Shown here in pieces: positions 49,612-58,678 of a DNA stretch of 64,000 bases. The stretch comes from JAIBJN01 sp963847985 (GTDB lineage Bacteria > Actinomycetota > Thermoleophilia > Gaiellales > Gaiellaceae), in NCBI GenBank assembly GCA_963847985.1, contig CAWKBS010000007.1, forward strand, positions 1-64,000. The letters run 5' to 3'. Position numbers and translations under genes: made by a program. The stretch's first letter is position 1. Each line of letters starts with the position of its first letter. The notes beneath the pieces were generated by a model. That model saw only the letters and a list, made by a program, of their open reading frames with translations. It ran no database searches and was not told the origin of the DNA.

Positions 49612-50294
49612 CCGAGTTGCGCCCACGCATCGGCGTCCTCGTCTTCCCGGGCTCGAACGACGACAGCGACGCGGCCTGGGCCCTCACGGCCCTCGGCGCC
49701 GACCCGCAGCTCGTCTGGCACGCAGAGACGGAGCTCCCTCGGGTCGATGCAGTTGTGCTCCCAGGCGGCTTCTCCTACGGCGACTACCTCCGTGCGGGAG
49801 CGATCGCCCGGTTCGCGCCGGCGATGGATGCCGTGGCCGATTTCGCCCGTGAGGGCGGCCCGGTGCTGGGGATCTGCAACGGGTTCCAGATCCTGTGCGA
49901 GGCGGGGCTCCTGCCAGGCGTCCTGCGGCCGAACGCGTCGCTCTCATTCGTCTGCGCTGACGTGTCGCTGGTCGTCGAGCGCGCCGACACGCTCTTCACC
50001 GCGCGGTGCGAGCCAGGGCAGACGCTGGTGATCCCCGTCAAGCACGGTGACGGGTGCTACCACGCGCCAACCGACCTTCCGGAAGAGCAGGTCGTCCTGC
50101 GCTACGGACCCGGGGAGAACCCGAACGGGTCGGACGACGACATCGCGGCTGTGGTGAACGCAGGCGGCAACGTCCTGGGCCTCATGCCCCATCCCGAGCA
50201 CGCCGTCGATACGTTGCTCGGATCGGGAGACGGGACGCTGATCCTGGCCTCCCTGGTGGACGCAGCCCGCGAGCGTTCCTACGCCCGGACCTGA
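49608..50294 (+). CDS. purQ: FGAM synthase glutaminase subunit PurQ
   Basis: Class I amidotransferase that feeds ammonia to PurL. 228 residues: RIGVLVFPGSNDDSDAAWAL, VLPGGFSYGDYLRAGAIARF, nucleophile Cys90 in VLGICNGFQILCEAGLLPG, and the His/Glu pair in GLMPHPEHAVD. The last gene of the first purine run; purL follows only after a 3.3-kb block of unrelated genes. Confidence 0.96.
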   Translation: MTELRPRIGVLVFPGSNDDSDAAWALTALGADPQLVWHAETELPRVDAVVLPGGFSYGDYLRAGAIARFAPAMDAVADFAREGGPVLGICNGFQILCEAGLLPGVLRPNASLSFVCADVSLVVERADTLFTARCEPGQTLVIPVKHGDGCYHAPTDLPEEQVVLRYGPGENPNGSDDDIAAVVNAGGNVLGLMPHPEHAVDTLLGSGDGTLILASLVDAARERSYART

Positions 50295-50338
50295 GCCTGA
50301 CGCTCCGCGGCGTCGAGATATTCAGTTGTGCTGGGCGG

Positions 50339-50635
50339 CTACGGTCGATGGATGCCCAGGGCCTCGGCCAACCGCGGCCGTGACTGGAGCTCGGAGCGCA
50401 TGCGCTCGAGATCCCGCCCGCGGAGGGTGACCGGCCCGCGGCGAACCGTTCCGCCGGTCGAGTAGGCGAAGCGGATCAGCTCACCTCCTTTGTCGTCCTC
50501 GAGGAGCTGGACGATCGTGTCGAAACGGCGGTCGCCGGCGCGCTGGGCGACCCGGAGCTCGTCGAGCACCCTCGCCCGGCCCCACGGCGTCGCAACCGTG
50601 ATCGGCTTTGGCTCCTTGACCGCCTTCGTGGTCAT
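50339..50635 (-). CDS. Hypothetical protein, 98 residues
   Basis: Unrecognised, basic and soluble: TVATPWGRARVLDELRVAQR, RRFDTIVQLLEDDKGGELIR, GTVRRGPVTLRGRDLERMRS. A predicted alpha/beta mix without signal or membrane segments. It lies between converging purQ and diverging sodC. The GC-rich regular codon pattern and a sensible composition support a real gene. No function is proposed. Confidence 0.65.
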   Translation of the reverse strand: MTTKAVKEPKPITVATPWGRARVLDELRVAQRAGDRRFDTIVQLLEDDKGGELIRFAYSTGGTVRRGPVTLRGRDLERMRSELQSRPRLAEALGIHRP

Positions 50636-50886
50636 GCAACGACCGTAGCGCGAGGATGCGCGCGTAGGGGTGTCGCCTTCGTGACGAAACTGTCACACCT
50701 TCGTCGGAACACCTCTTGACCCAGCGCCGCGACATCGCAGAGGATTCCGGCGACAACCTCGTTCGCCGTCGAGCGGCTCTCCCCACCGGGCATCGAATCG
50801 GACAGCGGAAGTGGTTGCTGCTTGCCCTCCTGGGGAGAGTGCTGCGCGGAGAACGGGACAACCGGGAAGGAAGGGGGAAGCCAGGC
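50636..50886. other. Leader region of the superoxide dismutase-like gene
   Basis: 251 bases between two divergent genes. It contains GTGAC-GAAACT-GTCAC (50681-50696), a short inverted repeat, and TTGACC at 50714, a possible -35 box. The frame of sodC is open through most of it, but the strong ribosome site before 50887 argues against a longer protein. Confidence 0.35.
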
Positions 50887-51474
50887 ATGCTGCCGAAGCG
50901 CTTCAGCTCGAAGAGGACTTTGTTCCTCGGCATCGCCCTCGTCGCCGCCGCCGGGGCCTTGACGGCACCGCTCTACGGAAGTGGCGGTGGAACCTCGTCT
51001 TCGAAGAACCACGTCAGGGTTGATCTCTCGAACGCCGCCGGCGCGAGCATCGGCTTCGTCAAGCTGACGAAGCAGGGCAACAAGGTCATCGTGCGCGGCG
51101 AGGTGCAGGGCCTGACCCCGGGGTTCCACGGCTTCCACGTCCATGCGGTCGGCCAGTGCGTCGCCCCATTCACGACCGCCGGCGGGCACTACAACCCAGG
51201 GGCCGTCGGCCACGGCGCGCACGCCGGCGACATGCCGAGCCTGCTCGTGCTGGACGACGGGACGGCCGAGGCGGAGTTCTCGACTGACAACTTCGCGATC
51301 GACCAGCTCTTCGATGCCGACGGGGCTGCGGTCATCGTCCACGCTGCCCCCGACAACTTCGCGAACATCCCCACGCGCTACCAGTCGACGACCGAGGGCG
51401 TCTTCGGTCCCGACTCGGCGACTCTCGCCACCGGCGACGCCGGTGCCCGGGTCGCGTGCGGTGTCGTGGACTAG
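50887..51474 (+). CDS. sodC: Exported Cu/Zn superoxide dismutase-like protein
   Basis: Predicted extracytoplasmic superoxide dismutase, 195 residues, with an N-terminal hydrophobic anchor or signal (about residues 11-29). The metal ligands are visible: H84 and H86 in GFHGFHVHAVGQC, H101 in GGHYNP, H109 or H112 and D115 in GHGAHAGDMP, and H152 in VIVHAAPDNF. Cys91 and Cys191 can form the conserved disulfide. The ATG 50887 has GGAAGGAAGGGGG upstream. All ligands are kept, so activity is likely. Confidence 0.9.
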   Translation: MLPKRFSSKRTLFLGIALVAAAGALTAPLYGSGGGTSSSKNHVRVDLSNAAGASIGFVKLTKQGNKVIVRGEVQGLTPGFHGFHVHAVGQCVAPFTTAGGHYNPGAVGHGAHAGDMPSLLVLDDGTAEAEFSTDNFAIDQLFDADGAAVIVHAAPDNFANIPTRYQSTTEGVFGPDSATLATGDAGARVACGVVD

Positions 51475-51498
51475 GCCTGGAGAAGGCCGACGAACTCA

Positions 51499-51524
51499 GC
51501 GGGGGCGCCCGCGGGCGCCCCCGC
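51499..51524 (+). terminator. GC-only hairpin terminator after sodC
   Basis: A 26-base palindrome (GCGGGGGCGCCC and its complement with a two-base centre), 25 bases after the sodC stop. The next gene converges, so it may also stop that transcript. Confidence 0.65.
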
Positions 51525-51605
51525 CTTCCACCTGAGCAAGCCCACGATCTGCCCGACGCATTTGGTCCGGACGGGTTCGGGTCGAGAAGGTCGGACCGAC
51601 CGAGC

Positions 51606-51983
51606 TCAGATCGCGCCGCGCTCGATTAGCTCGACCCGGTAGCCGTCCGGGTCGGCCACGAAGCAGAGGAGCGGGCCGCCGTCGCGAACGGTGTACGGCG
51701 GCTTCTCCGGCTCGATGCCCTGTCCCGAGAGCCGCTCGAGAGCAGCGTGGATGTCGTCGACGGTGATGGCGATGTGCCCGTACGCCGTGCCGAGCTCGTA
51801 CGAGTCGACGCCGAAGTTGTAGGTCAGCTCGAGCCGGTCGCCGTCGCCCGGCAGGCCCATGAAGATGTTGACCGCCTCCTCCCGGATGGGCAGTCGCCTG
51901 CGCTCCTCGAACCCGAGTGCCTCGTAGAACGCGACCGAACGGTCGGGATCGGTGATGCGGTAGCAGGTGTGGATCAGCTCCAT
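51606..51983 (-). CDS. Glyoxalase I-like (lactoylglutathione lyase family) protein
   Basis: VOC-fold metalloenzyme, 125 residues. The four metal ligands of GloA are in place: His5 (MELIHTCYRITDPD), Glu52 (RLELTYNFG), His70 (YGHIAITVDD) and Glu118 (GYRVELIERG). It would isomerise the hemithioacetal of methylglyoxal; actinobacteria normally use mycothiol or another thiol instead of glutathione. The ATG overlaps the end of the META-domain gene by ten bases. Confidence 0.88.
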   Translation of the reverse strand: MELIHTCYRITDPDRSVAFYEALGFEERRRLPIREEAVNIFMGLPGDGDRLELTYNFGVDSYELGTAYGHIAITVDDIHAALERLSGQGIEPEKPPYTVRDGGPLLCFVADPDGYRVELIERGAI

Positions 51984-52318
51984 GACGGCTCCTCTGGCTC
52001 GGTAGCGGGAACAGCGGCGAAGCGAAGCAACTCGAGACCGGCCGCGTCGGCGAGGACGAGCTCCCCGTCCACGAGCGAGAAACGGGCAGTTCGGCCGAGC
52101 GCGGCGAAGTAGTCGAACTCCGCTTGCATCAGCCCCTGCTCGCAGGCCATGCGGGTCGCGGCCAGCGGCTGGAAGGCGAGGAGGTCGCCATCCAGCGCGT
52201 ACTCGCCCGCAAAGCGGTTGCAGCCGCCGGATCCGGAAGCGTGGCCGCCGTCGAGCAGGAGCGTCTGCCCGACGCCGTCGACAAGTGTCCAGTCGACACC
52301 TTCCAGCGCTTCCGGCAC
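51974..52318 (-). CDS. META-domain (HslJ-like) protein
   Basis: A 114-residue META/HslJ domain: LEGVDWTLVDGVGQTLLLDG, GSGGCNRFAGEYALDGDLLA, FQPLAATRMACEQGLMQAEF. In E. coli HslJ this domain is linked to novobiocin resistance and envelope stress. No lipobox or signal is seen with the GTG start 52318. The open frame extends further upstream without similarity, so the start is uncertain. Confidence 0.8.
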   Translation of the reverse strand: MPEALEGVDWTLVDGVGQTLLLDGGHASGSGGCNRFAGEYALDGDLLAFQPLAATRMACEQGLMQAEFDYFAALGRTARFSLVDGELVLADAAGLELLRFAAVPATEPEEPSWS

Positions 52319-52388
52319 GGGGCCGAGCCTACCGTCCCAGGCCTGATTCCGGACGCCCCCTCGACCCGCAATCTCCCTTAACTCTCCA

Positions 52389-52464
52389 GGGGCACCCCGT
52401 CCCACCACCCGCTTTCGAGCGTACAGCCGAAAGTCGCACGGGTGGTGCACGGATCGTGTCGAAA
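52389..52464. repeat. Dispersed intergenic repeat, copy B
   Basis: About 76 bases like copy A at 6490-6564: same GGGGCACCCCG start, identical 13-base CCCACCACCCGCT, then interspersed matches with a one-base gap. It lies between two minus-strand genes in the 233-base gap 52319-52551, which otherwise holds nothing recognised. Confidence 0.7.
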
Positions 52465-52551
52465 CGGCAGCGGGAGCGTGCAGAAAGCCGGCCGGCGGCT
52501 CCCGGGCTAGGGCCGTCGGCAGCGGTCGCCCCTCGCCCTCCAGCGTCAGGC

Positions 52552-53484
52552 TCACGCGGGCGGAGTAGCCGGCTCGACCTCCCGCTCGGCCGGGCGACCC
52601 CGCCGGAGCATCCGCGAGCCGACACCGGACCCGAGCGCGACGCCGGCGAGGATGAGGATGAGCCCGAGCGCGGCGTTCAGGGTCACCGTCTCGTCCAGGA
52701 TGAGGACGCCGTAGACGAGCGCGACGGGCGGCAGCAGATAGGTGACGAGCGAGGCACGCGCCGCTCCGTAGCGCTTCAGGAGCCGGTAGAAGAAGAGCAG
52801 CGCCACCGCCGTCCCGAAGATGCCGAGCGCCACGATCGACGCGATCGCCTCCAGGCTCGGGACCGCATCGGGCCACTGAACGATCGCGAACGGGAGCAGG
52901 ATCAGGGCGCCGGTCACGCACGATACGGTGGCGATCACGAGCGGAGCCGTCAGGCCGTAGTTGTGCTGCACGAAGTGGTTCGCGCTCGCATACGAGAACG
53001 AGGCGACGACGATGGCGAGCGTCCCCGCGACGGCCCACCAGCCCCCTTCCGGATGCAGCCCGGCCAGCACGCCGACACCGGCGAGCCCGACGAGGATCCC
53101 CGCCAGGCGGATGCCGCCGACGCGCTCGCTCGGGTTGAACCGCAGGGCGAGGAGAACCACGAAGATCGGCACGGTGGCATTGGCGATCGCAGCCACGCCG
53201 GAGTCCACGTACTTCTCGCCCCAGGCGATCAGGACGAACGGGAACGCCGCGTTCAGGAAGCCGACCCCGAACGCCTTCCAGCCGGTGCCGCGCACCTCCG
53301 CGGCCGCGTCGCGCACGCCCGACCGCCAGACGAGCACGGGAACGAGCACCGCGCTCGCCAGCACGAGGCGGAAGAACATCATCGCCGTCGGCTCGACCTC
53401 GTCGACCGCGACCTTGATGAAGAGGTAGGACGCCCCCCAGATCGCGGCGATGATCGCGAGCAGCGGGACATAGCCGCGGATCAC
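52552..53484 (-). CDS. EamA/DMT-superfamily transporter (RhaT/YdcZ-like)
   Basis: Ten-helix membrane exporter, 310 residues. The first repeat begins LLAIIAAIWGASYLFIKVAV and the second near GTLAIVVASFSYASANHFVQ; a basic tail (RRGRPAERE) is cytoplasmic. Starts at GTG 53484. It diverges from purL, 73 bases away. Substrate unknown. Confidence 0.9.
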   Translation of the reverse strand: MIRGYVPLLAIIAAIWGASYLFIKVAVDEVEPTAMMFFRLVLASAVLVPVLVWRSGVRDAAAEVRGTGWKAFGVGFLNAAFPFVLIAWGEKYVDSGVAAIANATVPIFVVLLALRFNPSERVGGIRLAGILVGLAGVGVLAGLHPEGGWWAVAGTLAIVVASFSYASANHFVQHNYGLTAPLVIATVSCVTGALILLPFAIVQWPDAVPSLEAIASIVALGIFGTAVALLFFYRLLKRYGAARASLVTYLLPPVALVYGVLILDETVTLNAALGLILILAGVALGSGVGSRMLRRGRPAEREVEPATPPA

Positions 53485-53557
53485 GCCCTGAGGCTACCTG
53501 CGGGAGCGAACCCTGCCGCTCGGCCTTCCGGCACGAGCTATAGAGTGGAACTCTCCC

Positions 53558-55661
53558 TTGAGCTCCGTGGCGGAACAGCCGCTCCATCGCGCGCTCGGCC
53601 TGACAGACGGGGAGCTCGACCGAATCCGGAGCCTGCTCGGGCGCGACCCGAACGACTTCGAGCTCGGCGTCTTCTCACTCCTCTGGTCGGAGCATTGCGG
53701 CTACAAGCATTCGGCTCTGCTCCTGAAGCGCTTCCCGACCGAGGGCCCCGCCGTGCTGCAGGGACCGGGCGAGAACGCCGGCGTCGTCGACCTCGGCGAC
53801 GGCCTGGCGTGTGCGTTCAAGGTCGAGAGCCACAACCATCCGTCCGCCGTCGAGCCCTTTCAGGGCGCGGCCACCGGGGTCGGCGGGATTCTGCGCGACA
53901 TCATCGCCATGGGCGCCCGCCCCATCGCCCTCCTCGACGGGCTCCGCTTCGGCGCCGAGGACTTCTCCTTCGACCGGGCGGTCGGCGGCATCGGGCACTA
54001 CGGCAACTGCGTCGGCGTCCCCACGGTCGGCGGCGAGGCCGTCTTCGACCCTGCCTACCGCGACAACCCGCTGGTCAACGCGATGTGCGTCGGGATCCTC
54101 CCTGCCGAGCGGGTCACACGCGCGCGCGCGACCGGGCAGGGAAACCTCGTCGTCCTCTACGGCGCCACCACCGGCCGCGACGGGATCGGCGGCGCGAGCG
54201 TGCTGGCGAGCCAGGAGCTCTCCGACGAGGACGAGGACAAGCGGCCCACCGTCCAGATCGGCGACCCGTTCACCGGCAAGAAGCTGATCGAGGCCAGCCT
54301 CGAGCTGACCGAGGGCGGCCTCGTCGAGTCACTCCAGGACTGCGGCGCCGCGGGCCTCGCGTCGTCGCTCGCCGAGATGGCGGGCCGCGGCGGGGCCGGG
54401 CTCGACCTCCACCTCGACCGCGTGCCGCTGCGGGAGCCCGACCTCGCGCCGGTCGAGATCATGGTCTCCGAGAGCCAGGAGCGGATGGTCGCCGTCGTCG
54501 CGCCCGAGGGGCTCGCGGCCGTGGAGGCCGTCTGCCGGAAGTGGGAGCTCCACTCCGCCGTGATCGGCGAGGTGACGGACACCGGTGAGCTGCGCGCGTT
54601 CTTCGACGGCGAGGAGATGGGCGCCCTCCCTGTCGAGCTCCTGACCGAGGAGACGCCGCGCTACCGGGTCGAGACTGCCGCGCGGGCGCTCTCGGAGCCG
54701 CTCGAGCACGAGTCGGAGCCCGCCGAGCGCGATCAGCTGCTGGCGGTCGCTCGGCTCGCCGAACGTCCGCAGCCGCCGGCACGTCTTCCGCCGCTATGAC
54801 CACCTCGTCGGCTCGCGAACGGTGCGCCGGCCCGGTCTGGACGCCGCCGTGCTGCGGCTGCGCCCGTCGATGCGCGGCCTTGCGGTGTCGCTGGACGGCC
54901 CGAGCCGGGCAGCGGCGCTCGACCCGCGCGCCGCCGCCGCGCGAGCCGTCTTCGAGGCCGCTCGGAACGTCGCGTGCGCGGGCGGACGGCCGCTGGCGAT
55001 CACCGACTGCCTCAACTTCGGGAACCCGGAGAAGCCCGAGGTCGCCTGGGAGCTCGCCGAGGCGATCGAGGGCATGGCGCGCGCCTGCGAGGTGCTCGGC
55101 ATTCCGGTCGTCTCGGGGAACGTTTCCCTCTACAACGAGACGGACGGCCGGGCGATCCCACCGACGCCGGTGGTCGGGTGCGTCGGTGCCGTCGCGGATG
55201 TCCGCGCCGTGCCGGGTGCCTGGCGTGAGGGCGACGTCGTCCTGGTCGCCGGCGGCGGCGAGATCGCGCTCGACGGCTCCGAGTACCAGGTGCTCTTCCA
55301 GGGCGGCCCGGCGGGGCGCCCGCCCGAGACGGACTACGTCGCCGAGGCCGCGCTTGTCCATTTCCTCTGGCGCTCGACGCCGGTGCTGAGCGCCGCCCAC
55401 GACCTATCCGACGGGGGCCTCGCGGTGGCGCTCGCGGAGCTGGCCCTGCATTCCGGGCTCGGGGCGCGTCTCGAGCTCGAGCTCGAGACGCTCGCGTGGT
55501 TCGGCGAGGGCTCCGGCCGGGCGGTCGTCACGTGCCCGCCGGACACAGCAGAATCGTTGGAGGGGGTTCCGCTCCGTCGTCTCGGCGTCGTCGGCGGCGA
55601 CAAGCTCCTCGGCGTCCCGCTTGCGGACCTGAGGGCCGCCCACGAGGGAGGCACGCCCTAG
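53558..55661 (+). CDS. purL: FGAM synthase large subunit PurL (small type; one frameshift)
   Basis: ATP-dependent formylglycinamidine ribonucleotide synthase; works with PurS and PurQ. Corrected length is about 700 residues. Motifs: SLLWSEHCGYKHSALLLKRF, KVESHNHPSAVEPFQGAATG, GDPFTGKKLIEASLELTEGG, then after the break VRSRRHVFRRYDHLVGSRTV, AITDCLNFGNPEKPEVAWEL and LSAAHDLSDGGLAVALAELA. One extra G near 54756 (CTGGCGGTCGCTCGG, expected CTGGCGTCGCTCGG) shifts the frame. As purL is normally needed for purine synthesis and everything else is conserved, this is probably a base error. Confidence 0.93.
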
Positions 55662-57047
55662 ATGTGCGGCGTCGTCGGCATCCACGCGCCCGACCGCGAC
55701 GTCGCCCGGCTCTCGTACTTCGGGCTCTTCGCGTTGCAGCACCGCGGGCAGGAGTCGGCGGGGATCGCCATCTCCGACGAAGGGCGGCTGACCGTCCTCC
55801 GGGACATGGGCCTGGTCAGCCAGGTCTTCTCCGAGGAGAAGCTCCGCGGGCTGCGCGGCCAGACCGCGATCGGCCATTGCCGCTACTCGACGACAGGCTC
55901 GACGCAGTGGACGAACGCGCAGCCGATCGTCCAGCACGGCCCCGCCCGCACGGTCGCGCTCGCGCACAACGGGAACCTCACGAACACGGCGGAGCTCCGG
56001 GACGAGCTCGTCGCGAGGGGAGTCCGCCTCTCCTCCACCTCCGACACGGAGGTGATCGCCGCGCTGGTCGCGCACGACGAGCGCCCGCTCGAGGAGGCCG
56101 TGAGCGCGGCCATGGCGCGCATCGAGGGCGCGTTCGCGGCGGTGCTCCTGTCCGAGGGGAAGCTGATCGGCTTCCGCGACCCGGACGGTATCCGGCCGCT
56201 CGCCCTGGGCCGGCTCGGTGACGATTACCTGCTCGCTTCGGAGGACTGCGCCTTCGACCTGCTCGGCGCCGACTCGGAGCGGGAGCTGCAGCCCGGCGAG
56301 CTCGTCGTCATCGACGCGGAGGGCGTTCGGGCGGAGCGGGCGGTGGAGCCGCGCGACGGCGGCGCGCTCTGCATCTTCGAGTTCATCTACTTCGCCCGGC
56401 CGGACTCGACCCTCCGCGGCGTCGAGCTGCACGGCGCGCGCGTGCGCATGGGCGAGCGACTGGCCTCCGAGGCGCCGGCCGAGGCCGACCTCGTCATGGC
56501 CATCCCGGACTCGGGCACGCCGGCCGCGATCGGCTTCGCGCGCGCGAGCGGGATCCCGTTCCAGGAGGGGCTGATCAAGAACCGCTACGTCGGGCGCACG
56601 TTCATCCAGCCCGACCAGGGGCTGCGCGAACGCGGCATCCGCATGAAGTTCAACCCGCTCGCCGAGGTGCGCGGGAAGCGCGTCGTGGTCGTCGACGACT
56701 CGATCGTGCGCGGCTCCACGACGCGCCAGATCGTCGCCATGCTCTTCGAATCGGGCGCGACCGAGGTGCACGTGCGCATCTCGTCGCCTCCGATCGTCTC
56801 GCCCTGCTTCTACGGGATCGACATGGCCGGCGAGGACGAGCTGCTTGCGGCCGGCCGCGAGATCGAGGACGTGCGCGAAGAGATCGGCGCGACCAGCCTC
56901 GCCTACCTCTCGCTCGACGGCCTGCAGGAGGCGACGCGTCGTCCCGCCGACTCCTTCTGCCGCGCCTGTCTCACCAAGAGCTATCCGACCAGGATCCCGG
57001 AGAACCTCCGCCTGGCGAAGCTCCGCTTCGAGCGCACCACCGTCTAG
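55662..57047 (+). CDS. purF: Amidophosphoribosyltransferase
   Basis: First committed step of purine synthesis: PRPP plus glutamine to phosphoribosylamine. 461 residues, ATG directly after the purL stop. Cys2 of MCGVVGIHAPDRDVA is the glutaminase nucleophile (no long propeptide). HRGQESAGIAI, HCRYSTTGST and HNGNLTN follow. The PRPP loop is VVVVDDSIVRGSTTRQIV. Cysteines in LCIFEFIYFARPDS, VSPCFYGIDM and SFCRACLTKS match the four ligands of the Bacillus-type [4Fe-4S] cluster. Confidence 0.96.
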   Translation: MCGVVGIHAPDRDVARLSYFGLFALQHRGQESAGIAISDEGRLTVLRDMGLVSQVFSEEKLRGLRGQTAIGHCRYSTTGSTQWTNAQPIVQHGPARTVALAHNGNLTNTAELRDELVARGVRLSSTSDTEVIAALVAHDERPLEEAVSAAMARIEGAFAAVLLSEGKLIGFRDPDGIRPLALGRLGDDYLLASEDCAFDLLGADSERELQPGELVVIDAEGVRAERAVEPRDGGALCIFEFIYFARPDSTLRGVELHGARVRMGERLASEAPAEADLVMAIPDSGTPAAIGFARASGIPFQEGLIKNRYVGRTFIQPDQGLRERGIRMKFNPLAEVRGKRVVVVDDSIVRGSTTRQIVAMLFESGATEVHVRISSPPIVSPCFYGIDMAGEDELLAAGREIEDVREEIGATSLAYLSLDGLQEATRRPADSFCRACLTKSYPTRIPENLRLAKLRFERTTV

Positions 57048-57050
57048 TAC

Positions 57051-57083
57051 GGCCATGGACGGGGCCTGACCCCGGACGTGGCC
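57051..57083. repeat. REP-like palindrome, copy 3 (imperfect)
   Basis: GGCCATGGACGGGGCCTGAC then CCCGGACGTGGCC: right arm intact, left arm with changes. Four bases after the purF stop. Confidence 0.6.
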
Positions 57084-57166
57084 GCCGGGGACGGCGGTTC
57101 CTCCCCAGCCCCTGGGGAAGCCGCGCCGACTCGGCCGCATGAATCCAGGTGACGGCTGTCGATCTC

Positions 57167-57199
57167 GGCCACGTCCGGGGCCTGTCCCCGGACGTGGCC
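57167..57199. repeat. REP-like palindrome, copy 4 (perfect)
   Basis: Perfect 14-base arms GGCCACGTCCGGGG / CCCCGGACGTGGCC around the loop CCTGT. With copy 3 it fills the gap between converging purF and the aldehyde dehydrogenase, as copies 1 and 2 do between another converging pair. It could stop transcription both ways. Confidence 0.75.
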
Positions 57200-57207
57200 G
57201 GAAAGGA

Positions 57208-58668
57208 CTAGTCGAGGCCGCCCACGTCGAGGACGGCGGTCTTCAGGTCCGTCATGTCGAGCATCGTGTAGCGCCCGCCGATGCGGCCCCAGCCGGTCTT
57301 CGTGCCGGAGGCGCCGCCGAACGGCTCGTGGGCCTCCCAGTAGTCGGTCGAGTCGTTGACGACCACGTTGCCGACCTGGAGGTGGTCGAGGTAGCGGAAG
57401 GCGCGCTTCAGGCTCCTCGTGTACACCGCCGCCTGGAGGCCGAGATGTGAGTCGTTGGCCACGGCGAGCGCCTCGTCGTCGTCCGCCACGGTGATCAGCG
57501 GGACGATCGGCCCGAACGTCTCGTCGCGGTTGATGAGCGTGTCGACGCCGACGCCGTCGACCACGGTCGGCTGGTAGTAGAGCTCCGTGGGATGCCCGTC
57601 GGCGCGCGAGCCGCCGACGACGATCTCGGCGCCCTTGGCGAGCGCGTCCTCGAGGTGCGCGTCCATCTTCTGCGCCGTCGGCTCGTTGTTCATCGGGCCG
57701 ACCAGCGTGTCGTCGTCGAACGGGTCGCCGAGCTTCCAGCCCTCGGCCTCCTTCACCACGGCCGCGAGGAAGTCGTCGTGCACGCGCTTGTCCACCAGCA
57801 CTCGCTCGGTGGCGCAGCAGACCTGGCCGGCGCAGAAGAAGCCGCCGAACACCGCGCCCTTGGCCGCGGCCTCGAGGTCGGCGTCCGCGCAGACCACGAC
57901 CGGCCCGTTCCCGCTCGCCTCGATCAGCGAGCGCTTGAGCCCGGCCGCGCGCACGATCTTCTCCGCGGTCGTGTGCGAGCCGATGAAGCCGATGCAGTCG
58001 ACGTTGTCGTCGGTGATGAGCCGCTCGCCCACCTTGCCGTCGCCGTAGATGACGTTGACGACGCCTTCGGGGAGACCGGCGTCCGCCATGATCTGCATGA
58101 AGTTCGCCATCGCGATCGGCGTCCACTCGGACGGCTTGCAGATCATCGTGTTGCCGGCCGCGATCCCCGGGGCGATCAGCTCGACCGGGATCAGCGTGGG
58201 GAAGTTCCAGGGCGTGATCGACGCGTAGACGCCGTTCGGCTTGCGGAACGTGAGGATGCGCTTGTTGACGTCCCGCGAGGGGATGATCGCCGTCTCCATC
58301 CGCTTCACGTCCTCGGCGGCGAGGCGGAAGTTCTCGGCGGTCTCGTCGATGTCGGGAATCGCCTCGGCCGTGAACGGCTTGCCCTGCTCGAGGGAGAGCT
58401 CGCGCGCGAAGTCGTCACGGCGCTCCTCGATCAGGTCGGCGATCTTGTGGCAGACCTCGGCACGGTCCCAGGCGGACAGGGCCGCCCACTTGGGCTGAGC
58501 CTCCCGCGCCGCGCGGGCCGCGCGCGCCACGTCCTCGTCGCTCGCGTTGGGAGCGTCGGCGAGCTTCTCGCCGGTGACCGGGGAGACGATCTCGCGCGCC
58601 TCGTCGCCCGTCCCGTCGACCCACTCGCCGCCGATGAAGTTCTGCAGCGTCCTCACGGTGACCGCCAT
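57208..58668 (-). CDS. Aldehyde dehydrogenase
   Basis: NAD(P)-dependent ALDH of 486 residues. Motifs: SITPWNFPTLIPVELIAPGI, KPSEWTPIAMANFMQIMADA, GFIGSHTTAEKIV, the glutamate region LIEASGNGPVVVCADAD, and the catalytic cysteine in FFCAGQVCCATERVLVDKRV. The ATG 58668 (MAVTVRTLQNFIGGEWVDG) follows GAGGAGGGATCG. EASGNGP replaces the usual ELGGKxP. It lies ten bases downstream of the aminotransferase, presumably oxidising the aldehyde that enzyme makes. Confidence 0.92.
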   Translation of the reverse strand: MAVTVRTLQNFIGGEWVDGTGDEAREIVSPVTGEKLADAPNASDEDVARAARAAREAQPKWAALSAWDRAEVCHKIADLIEERRDDFARELSLEQGKPFTAEAIPDIDETAENFRLAAEDVKRMETAIIPSRDVNKRILTFRKPNGVYASITPWNFPTLIPVELIAPGIAAGNTMICKPSEWTPIAMANFMQIMADAGLPEGVVNVIYGDGKVGERLITDDNVDCIGFIGSHTTAEKIVRAAGLKRSLIEASGNGPVVVCADADLEAAAKGAVFGGFFCAGQVCCATERVLVDKRVHDDFLAAVVKEAEGWKLGDPFDDDTLVGPMNNEPTAQKMDAHLEDALAKGAEIVVGGSRADGHPTELYYQPTVVDGVGVDTLINRDETFGPIVPLITVADDDEALAVANDSHLGLQAAVYTRSLKRAFRYLDHLQVGNVVVNDSTDYWEAHEPFGGASGTKTGWGRIGGRYTMLDMTDLKTAVLDVGGLD

Positions 58669-58678
58669 CGATCCCTCC

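Noticed and set aside
50716..50886. Longer N-terminus for the superoxide dismutase-like protein
   Set aside because: The added residues are Arg-rich without similarity and would bury the signal-like segment; the ATG at 50887 has a good ribosome site.
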